Source: Malus domestica
Lineage: Eukaryota; Streptophyta; Magnoliopsida; Rosales; Rosaceae
Reading direction: 5' to 3'
Assembly (NCBI RefSeq): GCF_042453785.1
Contig: NC_091674.1
Location: 28,469,501-28,533,500, forward strand
Length of the DNA stretch: 64,000 nucleotides
Every line of letters begins with the position of its first letter. Positions within the stretch are counted from its first letter, which is position 1. Shown in pieces: positions 22,818-35,019 of the stretch. The notes beneath the pieces were generated by a model. That model was not told where the DNA came from. It saw nothing but the letters and a program-made list of their open reading frames with translations, and did not search any database. Both the position numbers and the translations under genes were made by a program.

Positions 22818-23905
22818 GGACCAAAATATCGGCGAAATATCATCGATATTATCATTTTTTTCATATGACGATATTTCGTGACTTATCTTTTAATTATCGT
22901 TAATATATCGCGATATTATCGATAATATTACGATATGAAATAAAAAAATACTTGAAAATTTCTGAAAAGTCTCAATTTTGAGCATAGAAGGATTCAAACC
23001 CTTCCCATTTATCTCCTTCAACGCCTTCACCACCATATCACTTATGTTTTTGTGATAATATGTTAAAATATTTATATATATGGTTTTGTTTTGAATTCTT
23101 TTTTACAAGAAACAAATTTGCACATATTCCAAAATTTTTGTGGTATTATATTTTAAATTGTGTCAATTAATTACTTAGTCAATGACATGTGGTTTTTAAT
23201 TTTTCTATTTTTTATTTGGCCACTTACATGGTAGGGTTGGAAAAAATTCCCGAAAATCCCAAACCAAACTGAAAAAGTCCCAAACCCAAACCGAAAAATC
23301 CCAAACCCAAACCATCCTGAAAAATACCGAAATTTTCGATATGGGATTGGTTTCCAAATCCTATTTGTTTGGTAATCCCGAAAAATACCGAAGTATTCGG
23401 TTTCCTATTGACTTTTGGGTTTTGGTTCTTGAAAGCCATTGCCATGGTTGTTGACTACTTTCACAATACACTTACTCTACACATAGAAATGATGAATATA
23501 GTGAAAATTTTGAACCTCATAGGAACTCTATGTGGTACTAAGTCACTCATGTATCTTACCATGCAATGTATAAAGTGTAAAATATTGTACTAATTCATTA
23601 TATATAACTGATTATGGTGTGTTTAAACTTATTTCATTAATTACTACATATTTTCTATATTCACAATATTTGCCAGCTTGCTATATAATCAACTTAAATC
23701 AGTTAAATCCATCATGCAATACATTTCCTTCCAATTTTTTGTGATAAACTAATAGATAATTGACTAAATAAACATCCTGCAAAGTTTCAACAAAAATTTC
23801 CAAGTTTTACTTACAATTTCCGTGGTTTTTATTCAATTTTTATCAATATCGATAATATCCCGATATTTCCATCAAAATTTCCGTGTTTTTAGATTACCGA
23901 TACGG
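22818..23905. mobile_element. ATATCGATA-rich dispersed repeat, copy 1
   Basis: Edges are dense in ATATCGATATTATC-type words. The interior shares long stretches with 56755-57425: AGGATTCAAACCCTTCCCAT, GTGATAATATGTTAAAATAT, GAAAATTTTGAACCTCATAG and TTTCCGTGGTTTTTATTCA. About 300 bp (roughly 23110-23440) have no counterpart in the other copy and include GGTTGGAAAAAATTCCCGAA, so another element is probably nested there. No transposase frame was seen. Confidence 0.65.
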
Positions 23906-24947
23906 TTATATCATAATTAAACAACCAAAGGTTCTGGTTTTGAGTCTTTTGACCATATCATTGTTGGCTTCAAGTTTTGGACAAGGATCTCTCAATGGTT
24001 TTGGGACTTCATCTTTTAGTCTTGCTGGATAGTTGAAAAATGCGAGTGCCCAGTGGGTCTATTTATTAAATTGATTGATCGAACGACTGCTCTCACATTC
24101 CGTAACTATCTTACAAGATATGCATTTGAGAAATCATTGTTTCTATTGCTACCACAAAAGAAAAATGTGTAAACCATTTCATTTTCTTTTTGTATATTAA
24201 TAAACTAATCATTTCATGTTTATCTTTATAATTTGTTAGGTGAGCCACCACCATAACACACGTTAGTTGTAGCCTTTTGTTAATAAAGCTCCAATCTGCA
24301 TATTCAAAGTTTTGTCTTCTTAGCTTGCAGTAAAAAAATTTATTTCAAGCCTTCGTGTGGAGATGTCCCCAGCTATAATTGTTAATTTAATTAACACTAA
24401 CTAATGCAAACTTTCTTTCTCTTACCAACATCATTGACCAATGCAAACAGCTTATAGTACCCATAACAGATTGCAAGTTGGTTCATGTCTATGGGGAGAA
24501 AAACCTTGTTATGGACAACCTTGCCAATTGGAATTATAATCTGAATCTTGGGTACCATTATTTTGAGAATCCACCCGAATGAATTGAAACTCATTATTTA
24601 ATAATATGATCAGAGTCTCTAAAACACGAATTGTTTGTAATAATTTATTGAGTTGGTTTTAGGGTGATCTACCCCTTATGTTATCTAATTTTTTTTAGAG
24701 CTTAATCAGCAGGTAGGAACCGGGTCTAACTCGACTTCTATATGGATAAAATTTGAGAGTATAAAGGGGTTACTAATTTTGTAGAAGGTTTTGCATCAAA
24801 TTCCAAAACCATGGGTGCCCTTTTGACTTTGAAAAATATTATTCCCTTTGTTGGTAATTTTGCTTGGATTATTAAAGCAAAACATGCCAAATGTCAAATC
24901 TTAGAATCCAAACAAACGAATGATTTTTCAATGCATTCGGAATATAG
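23906..24947. other. Intergenic DNA, no gene seen
   Basis: The ORF over 24397-24594 (minus) has no family resemblance that I recognise. Confidence 0.4.
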
Positions 24948-25120
24948 GGTCGGGCATCATATGCTACTATAATTGTATTATTTACATATTTCTTTTTATT
25001 TTTCACACACATTCGTTAATTTTTGTCAATGATCTTCTTCAATTTTTTTTTTCATCTCACAAACAGAATTTGAGAGTGATAGTTGAGATGTAAAAATAAG
25101 TGTGTGGATAGCACCACCCA
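24948..25120. mobile_element. MITE, GTGTGCTATCCACAC family, diverged copy
   Basis: Contains TTTTTCACACACATTCGTTA, ATGATCTTCTTCAATTTT and the end TGTGTGGATAGCACCACCC, in the same order as the clearer copies at 29676 and 60744. Confidence 0.55.
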
Positions 25121-25627
25121 TGTCAAGTGAAATCTCAAACAAACCAACGTGAAAGCACGTAGACATGGACTAATGGACACCGGACTCTTCTTTCTGTCTA
25201 TCTTTCTCTCCCGAGTCAAATCCGAAAGCCGGTTTAATCAAACCGGTCAACATGGGCGGCTCAACGGCCCCCTGGGAACTGTATTAGCAGAGAGATTTTA
25301 AGCTAATCAACGCAATCAAGCAACGTCGTTAATATTTTTAACTAATAATTAATTGTTATAATAAATCACTTAAATATAAAATAAATACAGAAGAAAAATT
25401 CTTTGTTCCAAATTCTGGTTTCTTGCGTATACGTATTGCAGGCTTTGTGCCTTCAAAGACATTCCTCCGACATTTTCAACCTTCAGACATTCTTCACCTG
25501 TAAATAAAAAAAAAATATTCTTTAATCTCTACGAACACATTTTTCATTCGATTGTAGCGCCTAATCAAGATTCAATATCGAAGTTTTGCAAGTAGCGAGC
25601 GGAGCAGAAAATAAAAAAGTTTGCATC
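25121..25627. promoter_or_regulatory. Upstream region of the NILR1-like receptor gene
   Basis: No gene is seen. This is the likely promoter and 5' UTR of the downstream receptor kinase. It includes TTGAC-type words on both strands (for example GGTCAA at 25246), possible W-box sites, but such words are common. Confidence 0.4.
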
Positions 25628-28600
25628 ATGTACTCATCGATCACGAAAAATAATTCATGGCGCACAGTGTGTTCTATATTCTTGGTCTTGGTTGTGATCA
25701 TGATCACAGGTACTTACTCCAACATGTTGCAGATTTTTAAAAAATCTTTGTCACGGGTACTTTTTTTTTTTGATTTTAAATTCACCCGTTTTCCGTGGAT
25801 GATTATGTTGTAATTTAGTTTTTCGAGAATGATTCTGTCATGTGTAATGAAAAAGTGTTTTTCAAGGATGATTATTATTTAATTTACTAGGCTGCTAGTT
25901 CGATTTTGAAATCTTAATATTTTATCGTTTTTTGCAGGTGCTTCCATGGTAGCCGGAGATTCTCTGGACACAGACAGAGAAGTTCTGCTGAGCCTCAAAG
26001 CATTTCTTCAGCAAACCAACCGCGTCAACCAAGGAATATACTCGCAGTGGAATCAGAATAGCAGCAACCCGTGCGAGTGGCCAGGAATTTCGTGCAACCA
26101 TGACAGCAAGAGAGTCAGCGGCGTTCAGCTCTCCAACCAACATATCACCGGTGAGATTTTCCTAAACTTCTCTGCACTGACAGCACTTTCGCACCTCGAC
26201 CTCTCGAAAAACACAATAACCGGAGCTCTCCCGGAGGACTTGAGTCAATGCCACAGCCTCAAACACCTCAACTTGTCACATAACACTATAGACGGTGGGC
26301 TGAACTTGAATGGTTTGAATCAGCTGGAGGTTCTTGATTTGACTGTCAATAGATTTTACGGCGATCTGGGGATGAGCTTTCCCGGAGTTTGCAGTAACCT
26401 AGTGGTTGCAAATCTCTCAGCCAATAATTTTAACGGAAGGATTGATCACATGTTTGATGAATGCTTCAATTTGCAGTACTTGGATTTGAGCACGAACTAT
26501 TTTAGTGGTGAGATATGGAGTGGATTCAGTAGGCTTACGGAGTTTTCAGTATCAGAAAACTATTTCAATGGCACTATTTTGCCTTCTGTTTTTGCGAATA
26601 GTTGTAGTCTTGTCGATTTGGACTTGTCCGAAAACAGTTTTTCTGGTGCGGTTCCTGCAGAGATTTCGAAATGCCAGAGGCTGGTCAAATTGGATCTATG
26701 GGGGAACAAGTTTACGGGGCCAATCCCGTCTGAGATTGGATCAATTTCGAGTCTGCAGGCCTTGTTCTTGGGCAACAACAGCTTTTCAAGAGATATCCCG
26801 GAATCCCTTTTGGATTTGAACAGCTTGACATTCTTGGATTTGAGCAGGAACAATTTTAGCGGAGATATACAAGACATTTTCGGGAGACTCAGACAGGTGA
26901 AGTTTCTTGGGCTGCACTCAAACTGGTACACAGGTGGAATCTATTCCTCTGGCATTCTCAAGTTACCAAATGTTACGAGGTTAGACGTCAGCTACAACAA
27001 TTTTACTGGTCCTCTGCCGCTTGTTATTTCTCAGATGCCGAAGTTGGAGTTTTTAGTCCTGGCTTTCAATCAATTCAACGGAACTATACCACCGGAGTAC
27101 GGAAACATTCCAACCCTCCAAGCCCTGGACCTTTCCTTCAACAGCCTAACGGGAGCAATTCCAAGCACCCTCGGAAACTTGAGCTCTCTCTTGTGGTTGA
27201 TGCTTGCGAACAATTTCCTGACTGGTCCAATTCCACACGAATTGGGAAATTGTGGTAGTTTGCTGTGGCTTAATCTCGAGAACAACAAGCTCTCCGGGCC
27301 AATCCCATCTCAACTGACAAAAATTGGGAGAAATGTTAAGCAAACATTCGACAAAAATAATCAGGACTATGATCAGATCATAGGGGGATCAGTAGAGTGC
27401 TTGGCGATGAAGAGATGGATTCCTGCAGATTACCCACCTTTCAGTTTCGTGTATACGATCCTCACTAGGAAGAGTTGTCAAGGCATATGGGACCGGCTAC
27501 TTAAGGGAAACGGCCTATTTGAAATATGTGCAGCTGGCTCTTCTGTACGGACACAACAAATCTCGGGTTACATTCAACTGAGTGGGAATCAGCTTTCGGG
27601 TCAGCTCCCACCAGATATTGGTACATTGCGCAATTTTAGCATGATACATTTGGGTGTCAATAGATTCCAAGGCGAACTCCCTGCAAATATCGGTCAGTTG
27701 CCACTTGTAGTGTTCAACATCAGTGCGAACAATTTTTCGGGTCAAATTCCGGAGGAGATTGGGAATATTAAGTGCATGCGGAATCTTGATATGTCATATA
27801 ACAATTTTTCTGGCACATTTCCTGTGAGCCTAAACGGCTTGACTGATTTAAGTAAGTTCAACATTTCGTACAATCCGCTCATCTCCGGCATAATTCCTTC
27901 GAGTGGGCAGTTAGCAACCTTCGAGAAAGAATCCTATCTCGGTGACCCCCTCCTGCAGCTTCCCAAATTCATCGACAACTCCACGTATCCAGCAAAAAAA
28001 CCGTACGGGAATCCGAAAAAGCCTAAAAAGTTTGCTGCATATGTTTTGGTCTTGGTTTTGCTAATTGTTGTCTTGGTATGTGGAGTTTTGTCACTTGTAG
28101 CGTGCTTATCCGGAAAGAGCCCGCCACAGCCCCCAGGATACTTGTTGGAGGACATCAAATACCGGCATGACTTGGCCTCGAGCTCTAGCAGTTCATCCCC
28201 GTGGTTGTCGGATACTGTGAAGATCATTCGTTTGGACAAAACGGCTTTTACACATGCTGACATTTTGAACGCTACACGCAATTTTTCGGAAGATAGGATT
28301 ATAGGGAGGGGAGGGTTTGGGACAGTGTACCAAGGAGTATTGCCGGATGGGAGAGTAGTAGCGGTGAAGAAGCTTCTAAGAGAAGGACTCGAAGGTGAAA
28401 GGGAGTTCCGAGCTGAAATGGAGGTTCTTAGTGGGAATGGCTTTGGCTGGCCTCACCCGAACCTTGTAACTCTTCACGGCTGGTGTCTCTATGGATCCGA
28501 AAAAATACTAGTCTACGAGTACATGGAAGGCGGGACCTTGGAGGATTTTATAACTGATAGAGTAGGACTGACATGGCGAAGGCGAGTTGATGTGGCAGTT

Positions 28601-29140
28601 GACGTGGCTCGAGCCTTGGTGTTTCTACACCACGAGTGCTTCCCTGCCATCGTGCACCGCGATGTGAAGGCAAGCAATGTGCTGCTAGACAAGGATGGAA
28701 AGGCGAGAGTTACAGATTTCGGGCTGGCTAGAATAGTCGATGCAGGGAATACTCATGTGAGCACAATGGTGGCGGGGACTGTTGGCTATGTCGCGCCCGA
28801 ATATGGGCAGACATGGCAAGCCACGACGAAAGGAGATGTGTACAGTTACGGAGTGCTGGCAATGGAGTTGGCAACCGGGAGGAGAGCGGTGGATGGAGGA
28901 GAGGAGTGCCTTGTGGAATGGGCAAGAAGGGTAATGGGAAATGGACATCAAGGATTCAACCGGTCTGTGATACCGGTTATGCTTATGGGATCGGGGCTGG
29001 TTGATGGGGCGGAGGAGATGTGCGAGCTGCTTAAGGTTGGCATTAAGTGCACGGCCGAGGCACCACAGTCAAGGCCAAACATGAAGGAGGTTCTAGCTAT
29101 GCTACTCAATATATATAATGTCGAAATGTTAAATATATAG
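25628..29140 (+). CDS. NILR1: LRR receptor-like serine/threonine kinase, NILR1 (At1g74360) type
   Basis: Plasma-membrane LRR receptor kinase like Arabidopsis NILR1, which senses nematode ascaroside signals and triggers immunity. Exon 1 (25628-25709) encodes the signal peptide, including SIFLVLVVIMITG. Exon 2 (25938-29140) completes a 1094-aa protein; Arabidopsis is about 1106. Order: LRR N-cap (DREVLLSLKAFL...PCEWPGISC), about 20 LRRs of the L..LDLS.N.F.G.IP type, broken by an island (about residues 475-540) with ECLAMKRWIPADYPPFSF, more LRRs, juxtamembrane SSSSPWLSDTVKIIRLD, then kinase. The transmembrane helix is about 725-750. Kinase: GRGGFGTVYQG (about 817), VAVKK, HRDVKASN, DFGLAR and APEYGQTWQATTKGD, apparently active. 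The tail after EVLAMLLNIYN is shorter than in Arabidopsis. Without exon 1 the protein would lack its secretion signal. Confidence 0.94.
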
Positions 29141-29323
29141 TTCACAAAGAAATTAACTTTTCTACTCAGATTCGTTTATGTAAATTCTTCTTGTAAAGAA
29201 ACGAAAAATCCAATCAATTTTGCCCCTTCTTAGGGTATTAGATTTCTACCCATGCTTTGCTGGTTCGAACTCCCATCCCTTAAATTATTGTAATAGTTTC
29301 TAACTCTTCATCTTCTCATAATA

Positions 29324-29328
<5 letters not shown>

Positions 29329-29354
<26 letters not shown>
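29329..29354. repeat. Poly-A tract
   Basis: About 25 A, downstream of the receptor gene. It may be the tail of a retroposed element, but no body was identified. Confidence 0.8.
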
Positions 29355-29413
29355 CCAAATGAAATCATTATCCCCTACCTGAAAAAGGCAATGCATTGAT
29401 CAAATAAATAGCA

Positions 29414-29675
29414 TACCTAGAGTAAGTCGAGTTGGCTGAAGTAGTGTGCTCTCTCTCTTTGCATTCAAGTTCGAATTCTCCTATAATTTAAAATATTTTA
29501 GTGTAAATTATCCTATCGTTGTCAGGAATCTAACTAATAAGTAATGTTTGATAAATGACTTGTTTACTTGCATATGTAATATGGAAGATAATGTCTTGAA
29601 CAGAAACAGAGCATGCTGAATTGTCAAGTAACAGAAGTTGCTACTCAATCAATTACCCCATATATAATTTAGATT
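29414..29675. other. Intergenic DNA with a SINE-like scrap
   Basis: GAGTTGGCTGAAGTAGTGTG, then AAGTTCGAATTCTCCTATAA, resembles the remnant at 15815-15905. Nothing else is supported. Confidence 0.35.
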
Positions 29676-29827
29676 TAGGGGTGTGCTATCCACACACCCC
29701 TTTTTACTTCTCACACACTCTTTGTTAATTTTTGTCCGTTGATCTTCTTCAATTCATTCGATCCGACGGTTGAAAATTAGAAGGGTGTGTGAGAAGTAAA
29801 AAAAGGTGTGTGTATATCACATCCCTA
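29676..29827. mobile_element. MITE, GTGTGCTATCCACAC family, clearest copy
   Basis: Left arm GGGGTGTGCTATCCACACAC, TTTTTACTTCTCACACAC and right arm GTGTGTGAGAAGTAAAAA, GGTGTGTGTATATCACATCC form near-perfect inverted repeats. TA sits at both outer edges, a likely 2-bp target duplication (Stowaway/Mariner-like). Confidence 0.85.
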
Positions 29828-30489
29828 GATTTATCACCGGCAGTTTTCACCTTCTAATATGATCAATGCTACTCAATAATGGGTTAAAGTGGTGCAGTCT
29901 GCCTTTTCACCAACTTCAAAACTATGTTCAAATCAGTACAACGGTTTAGTGAGAGCATCTCTAACAATATTAACTAAATTTTTGTTATTGTAGCTAACCA
30001 AATGACTCAAATGTTAACTTTCCTTTTTCATATTTCTCGTTTATTATTTTAAATGCTTCATTCAAACTTGGTAAGTGATGTTATTTACTTTGAATTGATT
30101 TGTGCTTTGTTTGTTTACCCTAATAGAAAGCAAATATATGTTAAGATTATATGTAAGGATGTGACATGCGAAGTTATAAACGAATTTGGATCCTCTCTAG
30201 ACTTTACTGTTCAGAGTTTAAGGATCAGGAAATTCGAGCTTTTGGTTTGTGTAAAAGAAAAATCGAAGCCCTTAGTTTATGTAAAATGGGTTAATGGAAT
30301 GAGTAAATAAAATCGTCGAATTCTTGGACTTAGGATAGTGAGATCCAAGGAGGATCTCTGTCCGTCATAAACTACCCTGTATAGGCAGATAATCTGACAT
30401 GCCAAGTTGAATAATTGGAAAGGGGCCCTTTACACTTTCTTCTCCTATAGGCTATATACACATATCCTCCTTATTAGTCCTCTCCCACC
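29828..30489. other. Intergenic DNA, no intact gene
   Basis: A frame at 30053-30310 has no recognisable domain. The stretch leads into the DUF2828 pseudogene. Confidence 0.4.
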
Positions 30490-32060
30490 AGAAAACTCAT
30501 TGAAACAAAGCCAGTCATCAAATTACATAATTTCCAACGACGCGACTGGCAAGATCTCCTCCTTCTACTCCTCCTCCTACGGCGATCCCTGCCTTGATCT
30601 GTTTGACCACGTGACACAAAAATACTTCAAAGATGACACCGAGCAGGCCTCACATAATTCCGGTTTGCTTAACAATCTGAAGCAACTGCTGCCCTTGGCC
30701 TGGTCTCACAATCCCTTAATCACACTCGACTCAAGCTCATCAGCAACCTCGACTCTGGAAAACTTTATGATGAAGCGTTCTTCTCCGCCGTGTTTTGGCT
30801 CCACCACAACCACCCAAAGACTCTACTATGTAACGTTTCGTTTTAAGACTCGTATGTCCTTATTGACATTCTCTAAAGCCTTCTGGAAGGCCAAGACGCT
30901 GCTGAGAGGCTGCGCAGCGATCCGGATTACAGGTTGTTGCACGACCGGGTGATGGATTTTTCGTGGAGAGGATGAAATCTGATATTGGAAAGTTGAAGCA
31001 GAACAAGCTGAAACTCAAGTTGAATGATGATGTTGGCAATGATAGTGATGATGATGTTTTCGTTACCGAGGCTGCAGCGTGGTGCGTTAGCGCATACCGC
31101 TCGGTAACCAAAGCCACCCGCGCTGTTTTGCTGCGTTGAAAGGAGGCTTTTCCCGCATCAATCATCAGTTCATTCACAAGAGTGGAAGCGGCTGGCGAAG
31201 GAGGTTTCGGAGCCCTTGACCAATTACTACAATCTTGGAGGCATTGTCGGACACAAGCGCCGTGATGATAAGAAGTATTTGGAGGAAATTGCAGCAGGAA
31301 ATTTAAGTGGCATAAAGTACGATGCTCTCCTTCCACATCAAATCATACTCTACGCCGAAGATGGCAGTGATATCAAGCAAGCGGCTGAGCTTCAGTGGAA
31401 GACAAAGGTGGAGGGCATGCACCTGAAGGGAAAATTCAGAAATTACTTCGCTGTGTATCACACCACCAAATACGCGGACAAGGGAGTTGGAGGAAGGATG
31501 ATGCAGGGTTGGGCACTATTGCTGTCTCAACTGAGCGAAGGGCCATGGAAAGGCAAGGTGATCGTTTTTGGTAATTCGGCCAAGATCAGCCGCTGCTATG
31601 TCCGATACAAGGCAAAGATCTCAAGTACAAGTGCGAGTTTATGGGAACAATGGAGTCCGACTTGTTTGTTGATTACGAGAAGTTGTTTGATATTCCGGAG
31701 GTGACTGCCATTGCAAAGGGGAGTGTGAAGCCAGAGCAGATGATCAAGACGGTGTTTGTATTCAGTGAGTCCCTAAGATTTAGCGGCATAGACGAGAGCC
31801 AGTACGTCAATACGGAGAAAGTTTAAGGACAAAGGGTACGGAGATGATACGGTGACACACCTTCTGTTTTGGGATTTTGGGGACTTGGAAGATCCGCCGA
31901 TGCCTCCTAAACAACATCCAGGAGTTTATGAGTATAATTTGGTCAAGGTCGTCTTGGACAATGGTGGGGAAATTGTCCCACTCCATCTCAGGGAGGCTGC
32001 CCTCTCGGACAAAGATTACCAAACTCTCGCTGTTGTCGACCGAATTTCAACTGATCAACT
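30490..32060 (+). pseudogene. DUF2828-family (TROVE/vWA-like plant protein) pseudogene
   Basis: Protein fragments in all three forward frames line up in order with the plant DUF2828 family: SSYGDPCLDLFDHV near the start, LAWSHNPLITL, then in another frame a WLHHNHPKTLLCNV-type stretch (about 30760-30840), an acidic middle, then EPLTNYYNLGG, LLPHQIILY, AELQWKTKVEGM, LSQLSEGPWKGKVI, then VKPEQMIKTVFVFSE, and finally THLLFWDF and EYNLVKVVLDNGGEIV. Frame changes fall near 30725, 30860, 31130, 31600 and 31820, and the vWA Asp-x-Ser-x-Ser site is lost. Family members are normally uninterrupted single-exon genes, so this copy cannot make a full protein. Divergence is modest, so the decay looks fairly recent. 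Confidence 0.85.
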
Positions 32061-32711
32061 AATCCTCAATCCATTGGATTGGGGTTGGATTGGTCTGATC
32101 TCATTTACTGTGTTTTTTTTTTTTTTTTTGATATTTCGTCACAAATTACATTATTTATAGTCTCGATATTCATGGTTCTCTAAGATGAAAACCCCGAAAC
32201 TTCTCAAATTTTATTTTCGTTGTGGCTTGTTAATTATACAGCAGTCACTTGCCTTTCAATTCATCTAGAAATTACTAGCAATTACGTTCACTGGGGAAGT
32301 AAATAACTTTTACAAGTTTATTTCTTAACACGAAGGAACACTACTTGGTTGTAGATTACATTGGAAAATTGACAAACGAATCATTTTTTCTTGCTTTTAA
32401 TAAATGGGCTGTAGCAAAAGGAAAAGCACTTAAATTTTTGCCGAAAAGCAGAAGGAGGAGCACTTAAATTAGCAAAAAGTAGCCATTCTTGCCTAAGATG
32501 ACTGTTTCTATCTTTTGCAACGAATATTGACGATTTTATGGACTTCAGTAACTAAAAATCTTTTTAGCGGCGATTTATTCGTTCTAGCCGCTACTAAAGG
32601 TCTCTTTAGAGACGACTTTTGTTATCGCCTCTAAAAATAGTCTGTAGCGACGATCATTGATGCCGCCGCCAAAAGTTGTAAAAGAAAATTAATCTTCCCC
32701 GTCCCAATTAG
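32061..32711. other. Intergenic DNA with CACTA-like subterminal repeats
   Basis: Around 32560-32675, degenerate units such as TTTAGCGGCGATTT, CTAGCCGCTACTAAAGG, TTTAGAGACGACTTTT and TGTAGCGACGATCA occur about every 35 bp in both orientations. This style is typical of CACTA transposon ends, but no CACTA terminus was located. Confidence 0.4.
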
Positions 32712-32865
32712 GTTTTTTTTTTGGAGTTTTAACAAAACACTTATGGTACTGTTTATTTTTAACAAAAAACCATATTTTTACTTTTAATTGACACTATTCA
32801 CTATACCTTTAAAAATGATTTTTCGTTAAAAGAGAAGTTTTTTTGGACTTTTCGTTAGTTTTTTT
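32712..32865. mobile_element. Dispersed repeat, AACGAAAAAC family, copy 2
   Basis: Ordered blocks GGTACTGTTTATTTTTAAC, AAAAACCATATTTTTAC, GACACTATTCACTATACC and TTTTTCGTTAAAAG match the family at 8960, 49197 and 61440. Confidence 0.65.
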
Positions 32866-33202
32866 TTTTTTTTTTCATACACAGTGGGAAGTTCGGAATC
32901 TCCACCGGTATAAACAAGAACATAATTTCTTAATCATTCGTAAGTACAAACTTCACATTACATTTTTACACTTTGAATTGTTTATGGGTTTTTGCAAAAA
33001 ATCGTGGAGATATCTAAAGACAGTCTCCATAAAGCCAGTTAACAGCTTCCCGAAAAGATTCTTGAATGTTGAAACGCAAAAGTTTCAGTCCCGTGATATA
33101 TTCTGCTGCCACGCTGCATCGAAAACATTGATGTAAGGGATGGAACACCATGGAAGTGAGAATCAAATTGTAAACAGAGAATCCACTACAATTTATACTT
33201 GA

Positions 33203-33346
33203 ACTTGCTCTCCAGCAATGTTATGCTTTTTACTTTCTCTTGATGGTAACAATCTACCGATAGCATACTTAATGAAGCGGGGTTTTTCTGACCTTGGGCA
33301 CGAGATCAATCCCGGAGGCTTATTTATGTCGATAGTTCGTCGCTGA
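33203..33346 (-). other. Possible orphan terminal exon, function unknown
   Basis: On the minus strand a TTCTGTTCAG acceptor-like site is followed by 49 open codons rich in charged residues (RRTIDINKPPGLISC, EKPRFIKYAIGRLL), ending in TAA. Composition is more protein-like than the surroundings. I do not recognise the family and cannot connect it to upstream exons. It may belong with the gene fragment at 33936-34862 on the same strand. Confidence 0.35.
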
Positions 33347-33935
33347 ACAGAAGAAAATACACATCAGTATAGCATTAATGCATTGGTCACCAACTGTCTA
33401 CATTATAAAATCGTCTCCACAGGAAAGACGGCAGCTTAAACTACTAATCAAAATCAAGGGAAAGAAAAAACAAATAAAAAATGAAAATCTTCAGTAGAAA
33501 GAAAATGAATGAACTCATAGGTCCCAAAACTGATGGAACAAAAAAAGACAGGAGATTCTAAAACACATACATCCCTTTAAAATGAAGAATTGCACAGCTT
33601 CGTAAAGGCGTAGACAACATTGAATAAGCGAGCCTATGTACCTAATGTCCCTTGCACCAGGGGAAATGAGAGAAAAAAAATCAAAAGCAGGACTGAAAAT
33701 TGTATAAAGCAAGACAAAACAAATTCATAACTATTTAAACAATTGACAACAATGATAAGATTACTGAAATTTCATGTAGAGATTAACAAAGAAGGCTCTC
33801 ATACAAGTTGATAGATACGGCATGGGCAAACACAAAAAATCTACTAACTAGAATAATTCAGTATGGAAACTCATCAGGAGACCGAGAAAAATAAAAAAAG
33901 GAACTGAGAGTCAGATTCAGTTCAGCATAAGCAGA

Positions 33936-34862
33936 TACCTAAAGTTGGTTGGAATTGAGTTCTTCACTTATATAACTTGATATCTGTGTTGTTGAGCGCC
34001 ACCAGGAAGTGATAATGCGTGACTAGTGATCTCTTCCTCCGCTTTTCCATTTCCTCATCCAATTCCTCTGTTGATCCTCTTAACTCCTCCTCCACCACCT
34101 CGCATGTTCGTTTCCTCTCTTTCTTAACTGAATAATCTTCATCACTCTTCATGATCAGCCTCTCAACTCCATCATCCCTATGTCCATCTGACCTGCTGCT
34201 ACTCCTTTCCCGCTCTCTCTTTACGTTATCCTTGTGATCTTTCTTACACCGTTTCCTATCATTCTCCCTAGCATCATCATCCTCGTCTACATCATCACTC
34301 TGCAACCTTCTCTTTTGACCTTCTCCCTCTCCTTATCTCTAGTCCTCCTATGACTATCTCTCTCCCTATCTCCTCAATGCCGCTTCTCTACATCGTACCT
34401 CTCGTCCTCAGAACAATCACAAAACTTGTCTCTCACGTAACAACTATCACAATCTCTCGTATTTCTATCTTCCCCCCTCTAATGCCTCCTCCCAATTCCT
34501 CTCCCTTTTGTCATCTCTATCTCGAAAACCACTTATCCTCTTCGATTCTTACTCCTTCCTAGGTTTATATTTGCCCTCTACCATTGCAGTTCCTCCTACA
34601 ATATCAATAGTCCTCTGCAATTCACCATACACACATAAAAATCAATCCTTTTTCTGACTTCTATACATTTCAGACCTACCCAATCAAGCAACAGGAATCC
34701 GATTCAGACAAGAAAACACTAAACAAAACGAACCCTAAATTTAAACCGAGTCAGAAGTAAAACAAATTCGTCTGTTATTTTCCAAATTTAAGAAATTTCG
34801 ATCCAGGAGAGATTGATTACCTGATTGTAATAAGGGGGTAAACGCAAAATTAGGGCAGATTG
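33936..34862 (-). pseudogene. Gene fragment resembling the N-terminus of DEAD-box helicase RH42/RCF1
   Basis: From an ATG at 34584 (MVEGKYKPRKE) frames on the minus strand encode Arg/Asp/Glu/Ser-rich stretches (DRERDSHRRTRDKERE, SKRRLQSDDVDEDDD) and end with EELDEEMEKRRKR. In plant RH42/Prp5-type helicases the phrase DEEMEKRRRR precedes the helicase core, which is absent here. In-frame stops and frame changes (for example just after RKE) break the reading. A 5' leader ending TACAATCAG|GTAATC at about 34821 and a TTGTAG acceptor near 34605 suggest an intron, so this is a genomic duplicate rather than a processed copy. Low-complexity composition limits certainty. Confidence 0.6.
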
Positions 34863-35019
34863 ATTTCTTCGGCTCAATTGAATTTGATCAAAACCGGGTC
34901 GGGTTACTTAGTTGGTAGGCCTATTTTGGGTTAACAATTTTAAATGACTTACTGTTCCTCCTATAGAAAGTTAGTTTTTAGCGACGGGACGTAGGATTTG
35001 AACTTTGATTTTTTTTTAG

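Noticed and set aside
26505-28951. Alternative and antisense frames in the receptor kinase gene
   Set aside because: Shadows of the LRR and kinase coding sequence.
30053-30310. 85-codon plus frame upstream of the DUF2828 remnant
   Set aside because: No family resemblance, and the region lacks other coding signals.
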